The translations under genes and the position numbers were made by a program. 64,000 nt of DNA from NCBI RefSeq assembly GCF_003634755.1, contig NZ_RBXA01000004.1, forward strand, positions 179,699 to 243,698, given 5' to 3'. The stretch's first letter is position 1; every line of letters begins with the position of its first letter. Below the pieces are notes generated by a model that saw only the letters and a program-made list of their open reading frames with translations, was not told where the DNA came from and did no database searches. Origin of the DNA: Flavobacterium limicola (lineage in GTDB: Bacteria; Bacteroidota; Bacteroidia; Flavobacteriales; Flavobacteriaceae). Positions 33,453 through 42,689 of the stretch are shown here, piece by piece.

Positions 33453-33494
33453 CAAAGGTAAAATCACTGATCCATAAATTTTTATTTATATTTG
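33453..33494. promoter_or_regulatory. divergent -7 boxes between the sbtA operon and lysR
   Basis: TACCTTTG on the minus strand (33460-33453) drives the operon; TATATTTG on the plus strand (33487-33494) drives the LysR gene. The 26-base gap between them is the natural place for LysR binding. No good -33 boxes were seen, which fits activator-dependent promoters. Confidence 0.5.
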
Positions 33495-33518
33495 TAATGA
33501 TATACATAAAAAATATTT

Positions 33519-34460
33519 ATGAATTATACACTCCATCAATTACAGGTATTCTTAAAAATAGCACAAAACGAGAGCATTACTAAGGCTGCAGCAGAACTTC
33601 ATCTTACGCAACCCGCAGTATCCATTCAATTAAGAAATCTTCAAGATCAATTTGATGTTCCATTAACGGAGGTAATCGGAAGAAAGCTTTATGTGACCGA
33701 TTTTGGAAAAGAAATTGCCATGGCAGCTGAAAAGATTCTTAATGAAGTACATGCCATCAATTATAAAACAATGGCATTCAAGGGGCAACTCACCGGGAGA
33801 TTGAAAATTTCCGTCGTATCCACAGGCAAGTATGTTATACCCTATTTTTTATCTGATTTTTTAAAAAAGAATCAAGGTGTAGAATTAAGTTTGGATGTAA
33901 CGAATAAAATTAAAGTACTGAAAAATTTAGAAAGAAATGAGGTAGATTTCTCTTTGGTATCTGTATTGCCTGATTCTCTGCAAATTGAAAAAGTGGAATT
34001 AATGCCTAATTCGCTTTATCTTATTGCTAATAGTGATCAAAAAATAACAGCAGGAATCCAAGATAAAAGTATCATAGAAACCCTATCAATAATCTATCGG
34101 GAAGAAGGATCCGGGACACGTTTCGTAATGGAAAAATTCATTGAAAACAATCAGTTGACGGTTCCAAAAAAAATGGTACTCACTAGTAATGAAGCTATAA
34201 AACAAGCTGTATTGGCCGGACTTGGATGTTCTATTATGCCTTTAATTGGAATCAAAAATGAACTCAACAATCGTGATTTACAAATAATCCCTGTAAAAGG
34301 TTTGCCAATTCAATCCAACTGGAATCTAATATGGTTAAAAGGCAAGAAATTTTCACCCGTCGCTGCTGCCTATTTAAAATTCATACAAGAAGAAAAAAGA
34401 AGAATTATCGAGCAAAAATTTAATTGGATAAATGTAATAAAGGATGTTAATCACGCATAG
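33519..34460 (+). CDS. LysR-family regulator (CbbR/CmpR-like)
   Basis: A 313-residue LysR protein: N-terminal winged HTH (LHQLQVFLKIAQNESITKAA, LTQPAVSIQLRNLQ) and a C-terminal effector domain starting GRLKISVVSTGKYVIPYFL, similar to the CbbR/CmpR branch that senses carbon metabolites. It is divergent from the sbtA operon and most likely activates it in response to low inorganic carbon. The subfamily call is by eye from the GRL...VVST.KY pattern. Confidence 0.88.
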   Translation: MNYTLHQLQVFLKIAQNESITKAAAELHLTQPAVSIQLRNLQDQFDVPLTEVIGRKLYVTDFGKEIAMAAEKILNEVHAINYKTMAFKGQLTGRLKISVVSTGKYVIPYFLSDFLKKNQGVELSLDVTNKIKVLKNLERNEVDFSLVSVLPDSLQIEKVELMPNSLYLIANSDQKITAGIQDKSIIETLSIIYREEGSGTRFVMEKFIENNQLTVPKKMVLTSNEAIKQAVLAGLGCSIMPLIGIKNELNNRDLQIIPVKGLPIQSNWNLIWLKGKKFSPVAAAYLKFIQEEKRRIIEQKFNWINVIKDVNHA

Positions 34461-34616
34461 AACACAATGATTTTACACCTGAGAACTTTGGCATTTTTTT
34501 AGTTTTCAAATTTACATTTCTGTCTCAAAATCGATTTTAACTACCGAGATCTAGTTAAGACCATTGAATACACACCAATCTCGCTCATCAATAGCAGCTC
34601 CCTTCATTCAAACTTT

Positions 34617-36167
34617 TTACGTTAATTCATTTCCATTGTTATAGATAGTTTCATCTACTGTTTTATAGGCTTTAAGATATTCAATCGCTTCAATTTCAGC
34701 AGTTGTAATTTCTGAATTATCCGAATAATGATTCGTTTCGTAATGATCTAAAACTCCTTTTAGATCCAAAGCTTTAATTTGCAACTTAGCTTTTTGTCTA
34801 AATCGAGACAATTCCTTCTCTACAATTACTAATTTTTCCTTTGATATTTTTAGTTTCCCTTTTTTGTATTGTGATAAATTATAAATTTCAAGTAAATCCA
34901 TTTCTTCAACTTGCTGTATTAAAATTTTCAAATTAAAAGGATTTTCAACTAATGGTAAAATAATTCGGATTGATCTGATAATTCTCTTCACAACAGTAGG
35001 ATCTTCTTTGCCCCACTGAAAAATCTGATCGTAGCAAAAGTCAATGAATTCCTCAAAATTAAATTCATTTACCTGTATTTTTTTGGAACCCAAAGTCCTG
35101 GAATCTGTTGAGGGAAATTCTCGTATGGCTAGTTCTTTTGCTATTTCCCCAATCTGATCAATACAATTCAAACAAGTAGTTGGATCATTCACCGCAGGAG
35201 AAATGGCTTTTATCGCAATATCTACCAGTTTCCTGACACCAAAATTCACATCTTGCGTGTGACTTCTGAACAACTTAACTTTAAAAGTAGTACTGACAAT
35301 CGCTCCTATTTCTTTCTTCAAACGAAGTATCTGATTCATTTGGAGTTCCTCGTTAAAAACTAATACGATAAGCGTAGTAGTATCTTTCATAATAAATTCC
35401 CCTACAATTGGTTTTTGATAGGCATTTTCAAAAAAAACGCCCACATCAGAACTACTGATATATTCTGTTATTTTTTCGAGTTTTTTATAGTTTACGCTGT
35501 CCAAATAGCCCGTTTCAAAAGTACTTACAATTTTTACTTGAAATTTATCCGGGTTAATTTTGGAACGTTTGTAAAGGAGGCTCTTTCCCACACTCCAATT
35601 TTCCTGATACAAATCATTAATTTCTTCAACCATTTCAGTTTTGATTCCATTTGTGATACTGGAAACATTCATGTTTATACTTAAATAGCTAATCATATTA
35701 GGATAAGACCATACCAGACAATAAAAAGCAAGTAGAGAACCTGTAGTAAGTGTTAAAAGAAAAGAAGTTTGATAAAAAACAGAAGCTAACTGAGGTAACA
35801 CACACAACGAAATAGTACCCACAAACAATCCGATAAATTGTTGCATCTTGATGTTATTTGATAAAAAATGTCTCAAAATTCGGGGTGAAAACTGAGAGGA
35901 TGCCAACTGCATCACAACAAAAATAACAGAGAAAGTAGTTAAAGAAATTCCAATAAGAATGGAGATTAGAATAGTAGAAACCGGAATCAGCCGATTGTAA
36001 ATTTCTAATTCATTGATTTTGAATTTCAATCCAAAATCGACATAATAATCAATTGTCAGTAAAACAGAACCAATAATAAACGCATAAATACCACTGGTAA
36101 AGGTACCCATATGTTTAATTTGATGTTCTAACATACTCTTGAAACGCAGTCTTAATTTTTGTATCAT
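34617..36167 (-). CDS. DUF2254 membrane protein
   Basis: A 516-residue protein with four N-terminal membrane helices (about 20-165, including QLASSQFSPRILRHFLSN, characteristic of DUF2254) and a soluble C-terminal region. AIKAISPAVNDPTTCLNCID (about 325-345) is the family's most conserved segment. It is thought to be an ion-conducting or transport-related protein but is uncharacterised. It is monocistronic. A tandem 14-base repeat lies just upstream at 36175-36202. Confidence 0.85.
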   Translation of the reverse strand: MIQKLRLRFKSMLEHQIKHMGTFTSGIYAFIIGSVLLTIDYYVDFGLKFKINELEIYNRLIPVSTILISILIGISLTTFSVIFVVMQLASSQFSPRILRHFLSNNIKMQQFIGLFVGTISLCVLPQLASVFYQTSFLLTLTTGSLLAFYCLVWSYPNMISYLSINMNVSSITNGIKTEMVEEINDLYQENWSVGKSLLYKRSKINPDKFQVKIVSTFETGYLDSVNYKKLEKITEYISSSDVGVFFENAYQKPIVGEFIMKDTTTLIVLVFNEELQMNQILRLKKEIGAIVSTTFKVKLFRSHTQDVNFGVRKLVDIAIKAISPAVNDPTTCLNCIDQIGEIAKELAIREFPSTDSRTLGSKKIQVNEFNFEEFIDFCYDQIFQWGKEDPTVVKRIIRSIRIILPLVENPFNLKILIQQVEEMDLLEIYNLSQYKKGKLKISKEKLVIVEKELSRFRQKAKLQIKALDLKGVLDHYETNHYSDNSEITTAEIEAIEYLKAYKTVDETIYNNGNELT

Positions 36168-36174
36168 AATTTAA

Positions 36175-36202
36175 ATTTCAATAGGTAAATTTCAATAGGT
36201 AA
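36175..36202. repeat. tandem 14-base duplication
   Basis: ATTTCAATAGGTAA occurs twice head to tail in the leader of the DUF2254 gene, eight bases before its start. It looks like a recent slippage event. Confidence 0.8.
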
Positions 36203-36299
36203 ATTTAGCCTAAATATGTCTTCATTCGAAAAATTTAAATTGCTTTATACATCAAATAGAAAAGTAGCTTATAGGATACACTAAGCAAAAACAGATCAG

Positions 36300-36359
36300 A
36301 ATTGATAAAAAGGAGAAGTGTTGGCGGCTTTCGTAAAGAAAAGTTTTCAGATTATTTGA
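36300..36359 (+). pseudogene. fragment of the 3' end of an htpG-like gene
   Basis: From 36312 the plus strand reads GEVLAAFVKKSFQII then stop, aligning with HtpG's last residues GEALTAFVKRSFEMIK; DNA identity with 24013-24063 is roughly 70 percent by eye. Just upstream, CAGAATTGATAAAAAGG matches HtpG QNLLKG if one T is restored and one A removed. No start or longer frame exists. It is a decayed remnant of a second Hsp90 gene or a displaced fragment. Confidence 0.6.
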
Positions 36360-36373
36360 TAAAATTTTAAACC

Positions 36374-36405
36374 ATAAAAAACCTGCAAGCGTTAGCTTAC
36401 AGGTT
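36374..36405 (-). terminator. rho-independent terminator after the barrel gene
   Basis: Stem AACCTG-c-AAGC / GCTT-a-CAGGTT with loop GTTA; six T residues follow on the minus strand. The stem resembles that at 30041-30066. Confidence 0.8.
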
Positions 36406-36439
36406 CTTGTATTTAGATTTGACTAGTGAAACAATATAG

Positions 36440-38545
36440 CTATTGATTCAAGATATTTCCTTCTTCTTTTTTCTCTTTATTCAATAAATTAGGATCTTCT
36501 TTTGCCAATTTGTTTTTGGTTGGAATTTTGTAATTTACACTGAACCCAAAACGACGCGTATCGTTTTTATTCGCTAATAACAAAGGCGTACCAACAGAAC
36601 TGAACACAAATCGGTTCGAATTAAGTACATCGTCCGCACTTATGGAAACCGACAATTGGTCTTTGAAAAACTTTTTAGAAAACGTTAAATCAAGCGTATT
36701 ATTAAAAGGCTTCTCAGCAATGAAATAAAAATAATTACCCTTAGACATGATGTAATTAAAGTTAGCTACAAACTTGATTTCTTTTGGTAACAGAATTTGA
36801 GACATCAAATTAAACATCCAAAAACCATTAGTCTTAATTTCGGGAATTTGATGAAACTGATACGCCGTATACACATATAAAAAGTTCATTTTATCCGGAT
36901 TAATATTCATTTTCATAGTTTCCTTGAGTCCTTCTGTAAACAACATATACGGAATTGGCAATCCCACATTAAAGTTGTGAATTTTGATTTGAGGTACATT
37001 TATATTGGTATTTACTACAACATCATCGGTAAGTAATACTCTGTTGATTACCTGATTTTGAGCAGAACTTACATTATATCCGATAAAAGCATAATCAAAA
37101 GCACTCAATTTCGCTTCGTAATTATCAAAAATTGTAGGCTGCAAATTCGGGTTTCCCGAGTAATCAATATTTGGATTTTGATAATTGGTGTTGTTTGGAT
37201 TTAAAGCAGAAGTGCTTGGCAAACTTATTTTCTTGTTGTAATTCACATTAAAATAAACAGAATTACTGAAATTATATTGGGCACTTGCATTTGGAAAAAA
37301 ACGGAATTGTTTAAACGGAATTAAATCCGCAGTGTTGGTTTTTCCTGTGATATTGTAATCCTCGGCTCTACCGCCCACAATAAAATTGAACTTATCAAAT
37401 TTAGTTTGTAACTCACCGTAAGCTGCTGCTGTTTTTCGTTGATAATCCAAGTTCACAATTTCCATGTTTTGGGTTTCAAAAAGAAGCGCTTCATATAAAC
37501 CACCAAAGCTTATTTTCCCTTCATCAGAAAATGCAATGGGTTGTGAGTAATCAAATTTAGCATTGTACAACCGCTGCGTCGAAGCATTATCTAATATTGT
37601 AGCATTATTTGTTCTGGAATTCAGTGTGAAATCATTTTGATTGCTGTTGTAATTGAATCTAAAATCTAATTTTTTAGATTTATCCTCAAACTTTTTTTGG
37701 AAAGTAACAACAAAATCCTGACGTAAAGCATCTGTAAAGGAATCATCATTAGTACTAAAACCGGGACCATTTCCTAATGTATTGCTATTATTGTTGCTGT
37801 AGTTTACATCGTAATTAAATAACAATCGGTCGTTGCCAATATCAAACGTCAGTGCGGATTTTGCAAAATTTGTGCGTCCGAAGCGATCCGCCTCAGTGGT
37901 GGAAAGTAACGAAGTTGTGTTATTTTCATTTTTAGTAAGTGAAGTCCACACCGCAGATTCTCTATAATTTTGTCCAACATTCAATTGCCAACCAAAATAT
38001 TTATTCTTAGCGCTCAACAACAGACTATTATTTATTCTCCATCGCAAATGATCGTAACTCGTGAAATTAGTGCTATTGGTATACGTAGCGCTTAAATAAT
38101 TTTTAGCATTTTTATTCGTGATGATGTTCATAATGGCACCACCGGAAGTAGCAGGAAACTCCGCTCCTGGTTGTGTGATGATTTCAATTTTTTCAATGGC
38201 ATTCGCAGGCATTCCTTCCAAAAAAGAATTCAATTCATTTGAAGTAATATTAAGCGGTCTTCCATCCATAAAAACATCTAGTTGTTTTCCTTGATACATC
38301 ATCCCGGCCACATCAGAAGCGATAAGTCCCGGCAGTTTTTTTATCCCTTCTAAAACGGAACCTGAATTCAAACTGGGCTGACTGGAAAAATCAAATATGG
38401 TTCTGTCCGCTTTTTGCTCAATTGCTTTTTTAGTTTTTACAATCGCAACTTCATTCAATTCTACAGCCTTTTTAGGCTCTTCCTGTGCGGAGAGTGTGAA
38501 TACTGCTCCTAAAAAAAACATACTTAAAAAATAATTCTTTTTCAT
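36440..38545 (-). CDS. TonB-dependent-receptor-like outer membrane barrel (OMP_b-brl_3)
   Basis: A 701-residue protein with signal (about 1-20), a plug domain (about 45-135; GVAGMMYQGKQLDVFMDGRP, TQPGAEFPATSGGAIMNI) and a C-terminal OMP_b-brl_3 barrel. Unlike the 11627-14038 protein it lacks the N-terminal carboxypeptidase-regulatory domain. It ends in a Lys/Glu/Asn-rich tail. Ligand unknown; no partner gene is adjacent. Confidence 0.88.
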   Translation of the reverse strand: MKKNYFLSMFFLGAVFTLSAQEEPKKAVELNEVAIVKTKKAIEQKADRTIFDFSSQPSLNSGSVLEGIKKLPGLIASDVAGMMYQGKQLDVFMDGRPLNITSNELNSFLEGMPANAIEKIEIITQPGAEFPATSGGAIMNIITNKNAKNYLSATYTNSTNFTSYDHLRWRINNSLLLSAKNKYFGWQLNVGQNYRESAVWTSLTKNENNTTSLLSTTEADRFGRTNFAKSALTFDIGNDRLLFNYDVNYSNNNSNTLGNGPGFSTNDDSFTDALRQDFVVTFQKKFEDKSKKLDFRFNYNSNQNDFTLNSRTNNATILDNASTQRLYNAKFDYSQPIAFSDEGKISFGGLYEALLFETQNMEIVNLDYQRKTAAAYGELQTKFDKFNFIVGGRAEDYNITGKTNTADLIPFKQFRFFPNASAQYNFSNSVYFNVNYNKKISLPSTSALNPNNTNYQNPNIDYSGNPNLQPTIFDNYEAKLSAFDYAFIGYNVSSAQNQVINRVLLTDDVVVNTNINVPQIKIHNFNVGLPIPYMLFTEGLKETMKMNINPDKMNFLYVYTAYQFHQIPEIKTNGFWMFNLMSQILLPKEIKFVANFNYIMSKGNYFYFIAEKPFNNTLDLTFSKKFFKDQLSVSISADDVLNSNRFVFSSVGTPLLLANKNDTRRFGFSVNYKIPTKNKLAKEDPNLLNKEKKEEGNILNQ

Positions 38546-38715
38546 CGTTTCTATTTGTGTTACTCCTTTAGTAGCACTATAATTCTAAACGTTACCAAAA
38601 AACGAACTGATTTAAGAAAATTATTATATTTCACAAGACTTAAAGACCGATTTCAGCACAGAATAACGAACTTTGCAACTCTTTATTAAAATAAAATTCC
38701 AAAACTAAATCAAAG

Positions 38716-39116
38716 ATGATTTTACAAATAGAAACTCCTGCCTTACTTTTTGGTGCAACCTCGTTAATTTTATTGGCGTATACCAATCGGTTTTTGACCA
38801 TTGCCACAATCGTAAGAGGTTTAAAAAAACATATAAGGAAAAGCAAAACGATACGATTTTATTGGAAATCAAAAACCTAAACTTACGATTGACTCTGATT
38901 CGAAATATGCAAATGGCCGGCGTTTTAAGTCTGTTTTTATCTGTTTTTGCCATGCTATTATTATTCTTAGAACAGCAAACAGCCGGAATTTATCTTTTTG
39001 GGATGAGTTTATTGGGACTATTGATTTCATTGGGATTATCGTTTTGGGAAATCAGTATTTCAGTAAATGCATTACGATTGCATTTGAGCGATTTAGTTGA
39101 AAAAGAAGTGAAATAA
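38716..39116 (+). pseudogene. DUF2721 membrane protein, reading frame broken at an A7 tract
   Basis: From ATG 38716 the frame gives ETPALLFGATSLILLAYTNR...IVRGLKK and then runs out of frame to a stop near 38882. The -1 frame from the A7 tract (38823-38829) continues TYKEKQNDTILLEIKN...VNALRLHLSDLVEKEVK to 39116. Joined at the tract the product is a complete three-helix DUF2721 protein of about 133 residues. The heptamer is A-AAA-AAA in the zero frame, a classic slippery site. It may be a sequencing error, a recent mutation, or recoding or transcriptional slippage. Confidence 0.75.
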
Positions 39117-39274
39117 AATCAGTATTAGCCTGAAAATCTTAAATATTTAAATAAAATCTGCTGCTTCCAACCCGTATTCACTACAGAATTAAAGTCTTAC
39201 ATATTAACACCTAATTTATGACTCATAACTAGGAACTAAAGCATATCTTTGCCCGCTTTTTAAAATTGAAAAAA

Positions 39275-40171
39275 ATGATAAAGAATAATGTATTAAAAGG
39301 GGTTTTTCTGGTAGGTCTTGGCGCAACTAGTTATGGAATGCTGGCTACTTTTGTAAAAATAGCCTACGGCGAAGGTTTCACCACACCCGAAGTTACCATT
39401 GCGCAATTTGTATATGGGATCCTGGGAATGCTGATTATTAATATGTTCCAAAAAGCTAAAAAAGGAAATGCCGTTATAAAAGCATCCAAGAAAAATATTA
39501 CGCAATTAATGTTGGCAGGAACTTCGCTGGGAATGACTAGTATTTTTTATTATTTAGCCGTTAAATACATTCCCGTTTCTATTGCTATCGTTTTATTGAT
39601 GCAAACCGTTTGGATGGGTGTTTTATTCGAAATGATTTTAGAAAAGAAAATACCTTCCACACAAAAAATCATATCGGTAATTATAGTCTTAGTGGGAACG
39701 GCACTTGCCACAAATCTGATTCAAAGCAAAGTAGAATTAGACTGGCGCGGCATCGTTTTAGGGCTTTTGGCTGCAACTTCCTTTACCACAACCATGTTTA
39801 CCGCTAATCGTGTGGCAACACATGTTTCGTCAGCGCAACGCAGTTTATTTATGCTTCTTGGCGGAGCTGTAATTGTAACCGGATTTGCAATTGCTACACA
39901 AACAACTCCTTTCAATTTTGAGATTTTCATGAAATGGGGAATAATTCTGGCTCTTTTTGGAACTATAATTCCACCTTTATTATTCAACGCTGGTTTCCCA
40001 CTTACCGGAATTGGACTTGGAAGTATTGTTTCGGCACTGGAACTTCCCGTATCCGTACTGATGGCGTATTTTCTTTTAAGCGAAAAAGTAATTCTGCTTC
40101 AATGGATTGGAATTGTCTTAATCATCTTAGCAATTGTCATTATGAACGTGAATTTTAAGAAAAAGGCTTAA
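39275..40171 (+). CDS. EamA/DMT-family transporter
   Basis: A 298-residue inner-membrane protein with ten predicted helices in two EamA repeats. I chose the ATG at 39275; the TTG at 39266 is less likely. A -7 box TATCTTTG is at 39244-39251. Members export amino acids, nucleosides or other metabolites; the substrate cannot be told. It is followed by a DoxX-family gene after 67 bases. Confidence 0.88.
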   Translation: MIKNNVLKGVFLVGLGATSYGMLATFVKIAYGEGFTTPEVTIAQFVYGILGMLIINMFQKAKKGNAVIKASKKNITQLMLAGTSLGMTSIFYYLAVKYIPVSIAIVLLMQTVWMGVLFEMILEKKIPSTQKIISVIIVLVGTALATNLIQSKVELDWRGIVLGLLAATSFTTTMFTANRVATHVSSAQRSLFMLLGGAVIVTGFAIATQTTPFNFEIFMKWGIILALFGTIIPPLLFNAGFPLTGIGLGSIVSALELPVSVLMAYFLLSEKVILLQWIGIVLIILAIVIMNVNFKKKA

Positions 40172-40238
40172 TTTCTATTTAAAACATTTGTGCTAATTTC
40201 ATTTAAATTTTTATAAATTCGTGATAAATAACTTTATT

Positions 40239-40592
40239 ATGAATTTACCTTGGCATTTATATGTAATGGCTTTTGTTTACTTTATTGCAGGATTAAACCA
40301 TTTCAGAAACCCGAGATTGTACCTGAAAATCATTCCGCCTTATTTCCCGAATCCGAAATTATTAAACCAAATTAGCGGTTTAGCCGAAATAATTTTGGGA
40401 ATCTCATTATGTATTCCGGTGCTTTCAAGCTACGCTGCATGGGGAGTTATTGCTTTATTAATTGCTATTTTCCCAACACATTTATACATGTATTTCGATG
40501 AAAAAGCAAGAATGGGTTTACCAAAATGGGTTTTGCTTTTGCGAATGCCTTTACAATTAGTTCTAATTTTCTGGGCGTACCAATACACATAA
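40239..40592 (+). CDS. DoxX-family membrane protein
   Basis: A 117-residue protein with four membrane helices and the segment FIAGLNHFRNPRLYLKIIPP near the start, typical of the DoxX/MauE-like family. The ATG at 40239 is preferred to a GTG at 40221. It is close to alkB (4-base gap), suggesting an operon. The role may be redox-related in the membrane; function is not established. Confidence 0.8.
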   Translation: MNLPWHLYVMAFVYFIAGLNHFRNPRLYLKIIPPYFPNPKLLNQISGLAEIILGISLCIPVLSSYAAWGVIALLIAIFPTHLYMYFDEKARMGLPKWVLLLRMPLQLVLIFWAYQYT

Positions 40593-40596
40593 TCCA

Positions 40597-41205
40597 GTGA
40601 AATCACTTTTCGAATCCACATCCGACCCCATACTTATTAACTTGCCGGACGCTGAAATTATCTATTATCCTCAGTTTTATAACACAGAGCAAGCGGATAT
40701 TATTTTTACCGAATTAGTAAAAGATATTCCTTGGCAACAAGATGAAATTCGAGTTTATGGTAAAATTCATCCACAACCTCGCTTGACGGCTTTGTTTGGA
40801 AACGAAGGAAAACCCTATTCCTATTCGAATATAACTATGCAACCGCATCCATGGAATTCGCTTTTGCAAAAGCTAAAAACGGAAATCGAAAAGGTTTCGG
40901 AAACCATTTTTACAACCGTTTTACTCAATCAGTATCGCGGTGGAAAAGACAGCAACGGATGGCATGCCGATAATGAAAAAGAATTGGGAACAAATCCTGT
41001 GATTGCTTCATTAAGTTTTGGCGCCGAACGCACGTTTCAATTGAAACATAATTTGGACAAAGACCTTAAAAAAAATATCATTTTACAACATGGAAGTTTG
41101 CTGCTGATGAAAGGAACTACGCAGCATTTCTGGAAACACCAAATCCCGAAAACAGCAAAACCTATTAGCCCAAGAATAAATCTTACTTTTCGGGTTATCA
41201 AATAG
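40597..41205 (+). CDS. alkB: AlkB-type 2-oxoglutarate/Fe(II) dioxygenase
   Basis: A 202-residue AlkB-like enzyme. Fe ligands are visible as His123-x-Asp125 in NGWHADNEKEL and a later His in FWKHQIPK; 2-oxoglutarate is held by Arg in PRINLTFR, and QPRLTALFG and YSYSNITM are family motifs. It removes alkyl groups from damaged DNA or RNA bases by oxidation. The start is GTG, four bases after the DoxX stop; no ATG fits the homologous N-terminus. Confidence 0.92.
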   Translation: MKSLFESTSDPILINLPDAEIIYYPQFYNTEQADIIFTELVKDIPWQQDEIRVYGKIHPQPRLTALFGNEGKPYSYSNITMQPHPWNSLLQKLKTEIEKVSETIFTTVLLNQYRGGKDSNGWHADNEKELGTNPVIASLSFGAERTFQLKHNLDKDLKKNIILQHGSLLLMKGTTQHFWKHQIPKTAKPISPRINLTFRVIK

Positions 41206-41250
41206 ATATTTTCCGAAATATGTATTAAATTTGAAATAAATACTCCAATT

Positions 41251-42078
41251 ATGAATGATATTATTGCTTATTTTTCCACCATTCCATCATCACACCGAAG
41301 CTTAATTCTTGTGGGCGGAATCACAATTTTTTGGTTACTTGAAAATGCTTTTCCGCTTTTTAACTTCACGTATAAGAAATGGCAGCATGCTGGAATTAAT
41401 ATCTTCATGACCTTTACGACCATTGTAGTCAATTTTTGTCTCGCATTTATTTTATTGAAAACTGCTGATTGGACTATTGCCAACAATTTTGGGATTCTAC
41501 AATGGCTGCCTGAAATGTCTTTATGGATTTACGCTTTCATCGGATTGCTTTTATTGGATTTAATTGGTGCCTATTTGGTACATTTAGTGGAACATAAAAC
41601 CAAAGTTTTATGGCGGTTTCATTTGATTCATCATACGGATACTTGGATTGACACCACAACTGCAAACCGGCATCATCCTGGCGAAAGTGTGATTCGGTTT
41701 ACCTTTACGGCATTAGGTGTTTTAATTATTGGGAGTCCCATGTGGCTGGTTTTTCTGTATCAAACCTTATCGGTTGTGGCCACACAATTCAATCATGCTA
41801 ACATTTCACTTCCGAAAAAAGTAGACACTATTCTGAGTTATTTCATAGTTTCTCCAGACATGCATAAAGTACACCATCATTATGTTTTGCCGTACACGGA
41901 TAGTAATTACGGAAATATATTTTCAATTTGGGACCGGCTTTTCGGGACTTTCATGACACTGCCAAAAGAAGAAATCATCTACGGAATCGACACTTACCCC
42001 GATCCGGAAGACCACAATGAATTAAAAAGTTTATTAAAAATACCCTTTCAAAAACCACCATTGAAAGAAATTAGGTGA
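41251..42078 (+). CDS. sterol desaturase / fatty-acid hydroxylase family protein
   Basis: A 275-residue membrane enzyme with four or more helices and the histidine clusters of the family: HLVEHK, HLIHHTD, NRHHPGE and HKVHHHY, which bind a di-iron centre. It uses O2 to hydroxylate or desaturate a lipid. The substrate is unknown; in flavobacteria candidates include carotenoids, ornithine lipids or sulfonolipids. It follows alkB by 45 bases in the same direction. Confidence 0.88.
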   Translation: MNDIIAYFSTIPSSHRSLILVGGITIFWLLENAFPLFNFTYKKWQHAGINIFMTFTTIVVNFCLAFILLKTADWTIANNFGILQWLPEMSLWIYAFIGLLLLDLIGAYLVHLVEHKTKVLWRFHLIHHTDTWIDTTTANRHHPGESVIRFTFTALGVLIIGSPMWLVFLYQTLSVVATQFNHANISLPKKVDTILSYFIVSPDMHKVHHHYVLPYTDSNYGNIFSIWDRLFGTFMTLPKEEIIYGIDTYPDPEDHNELKSLLKIPFQKPPLKEIR

Positions 42079-42197
42079 AAAGCATAAAAAAAATGACCTT
42101 TTGAGAAAATCTAATTATTTTTTTTCTTAATATTGGTATCAAATTAGAAATGTAATTTATTAATCATTAACAACTTATTTGAATTAATTTTCACGTG

Positions 42198-42476
42198 ATG
42201 AAAAAGAGTAACCGAAAAGAATTGAACTGGGAGCAAACAGAAAAACTTGTTACAATGGCTTTAGAAGAAAAAAATCCTTTTGAAATCATAAAAAAAGAAT
42301 TTGGTCTGGCAGAAAAAGAGATTCTTGAGATAATGAAAAAGAAGATGCCGGCAGAAAAATTTGAAATGTGGAAAAAGAAAGCTACTGCAAATAAACCAAA
42401 ACCAAAACCCGTTAAAATTGATGATTTTGATGAAGACTTGGATGGTAAGTATTATATAAAAAACAAACTAGATTAA
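42198..42476 (+). CDS. TIGR03643/DUF2805 family protein
   Basis: A 92-residue basic protein: LNWEQTEKLVTMALEEKNPF and IIKKEFGLAEKEILEIMKKKMP are the family hallmark, resembling a helix-turn-helix, followed by a Lys/Pro linker and an acidic tail. ATG at 42198 is preferred to GTG at 42195. The family is often encoded near photolyase/cryptochrome genes, but none is here. Function is unknown. Confidence 0.85.
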   Translation: MKKSNRKELNWEQTEKLVTMALEEKNPFEIIKKEFGLAEKEILEIMKKKMPAEKFEMWKKKATANKPKPKPVKIDDFDEDLDGKYYIKNKLD

Positions 42477-42480
42477 AATG

Positions 42481-42509
42481 AAACTCCTGAAATTCGGGAG
42501 TTTTTTTTT
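42481..42509 (+). terminator. rho-independent terminator
   Basis: Stem AAACTCC / GGAGTTT with an inner GAA/TTC pairing, then a nine-T run; ends the 42198-42476 gene. Confidence 0.9.
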
Positions 42510-42569
42510 AATAATTAATTTAAGAAGATCAAAAAATCAAAAGTCCAACTTTAAGCTCTAACTTTAAAA

Positions 42570-42595
42570 ATTAATTTTAAAGATTAATTTTAAAG
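42570..42595. repeat. tandem 13-base duplication
   Basis: ATTAATTTTAAAG occurs twice in tandem, with a third partial copy, in the AT-rich leader before the gene at 42690. Confidence 0.75.
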
Positions 42596-42689
42596 ATTAA
42601 AATGAGAATCTTCACTTAGCAATAACGATTTTTTTATTTCAAATTTTAAAACAGTAATTAAAAATAATTATTCATAAATTTTTACGAAT

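Noticed and set aside
36175..36202. Possible CRISPR-like repeat
   Set aside because: Only two directly adjacent 14-base units with no spacers and no cas genes; simple tandem duplication. No CRISPR array was seen anywhere in the window.
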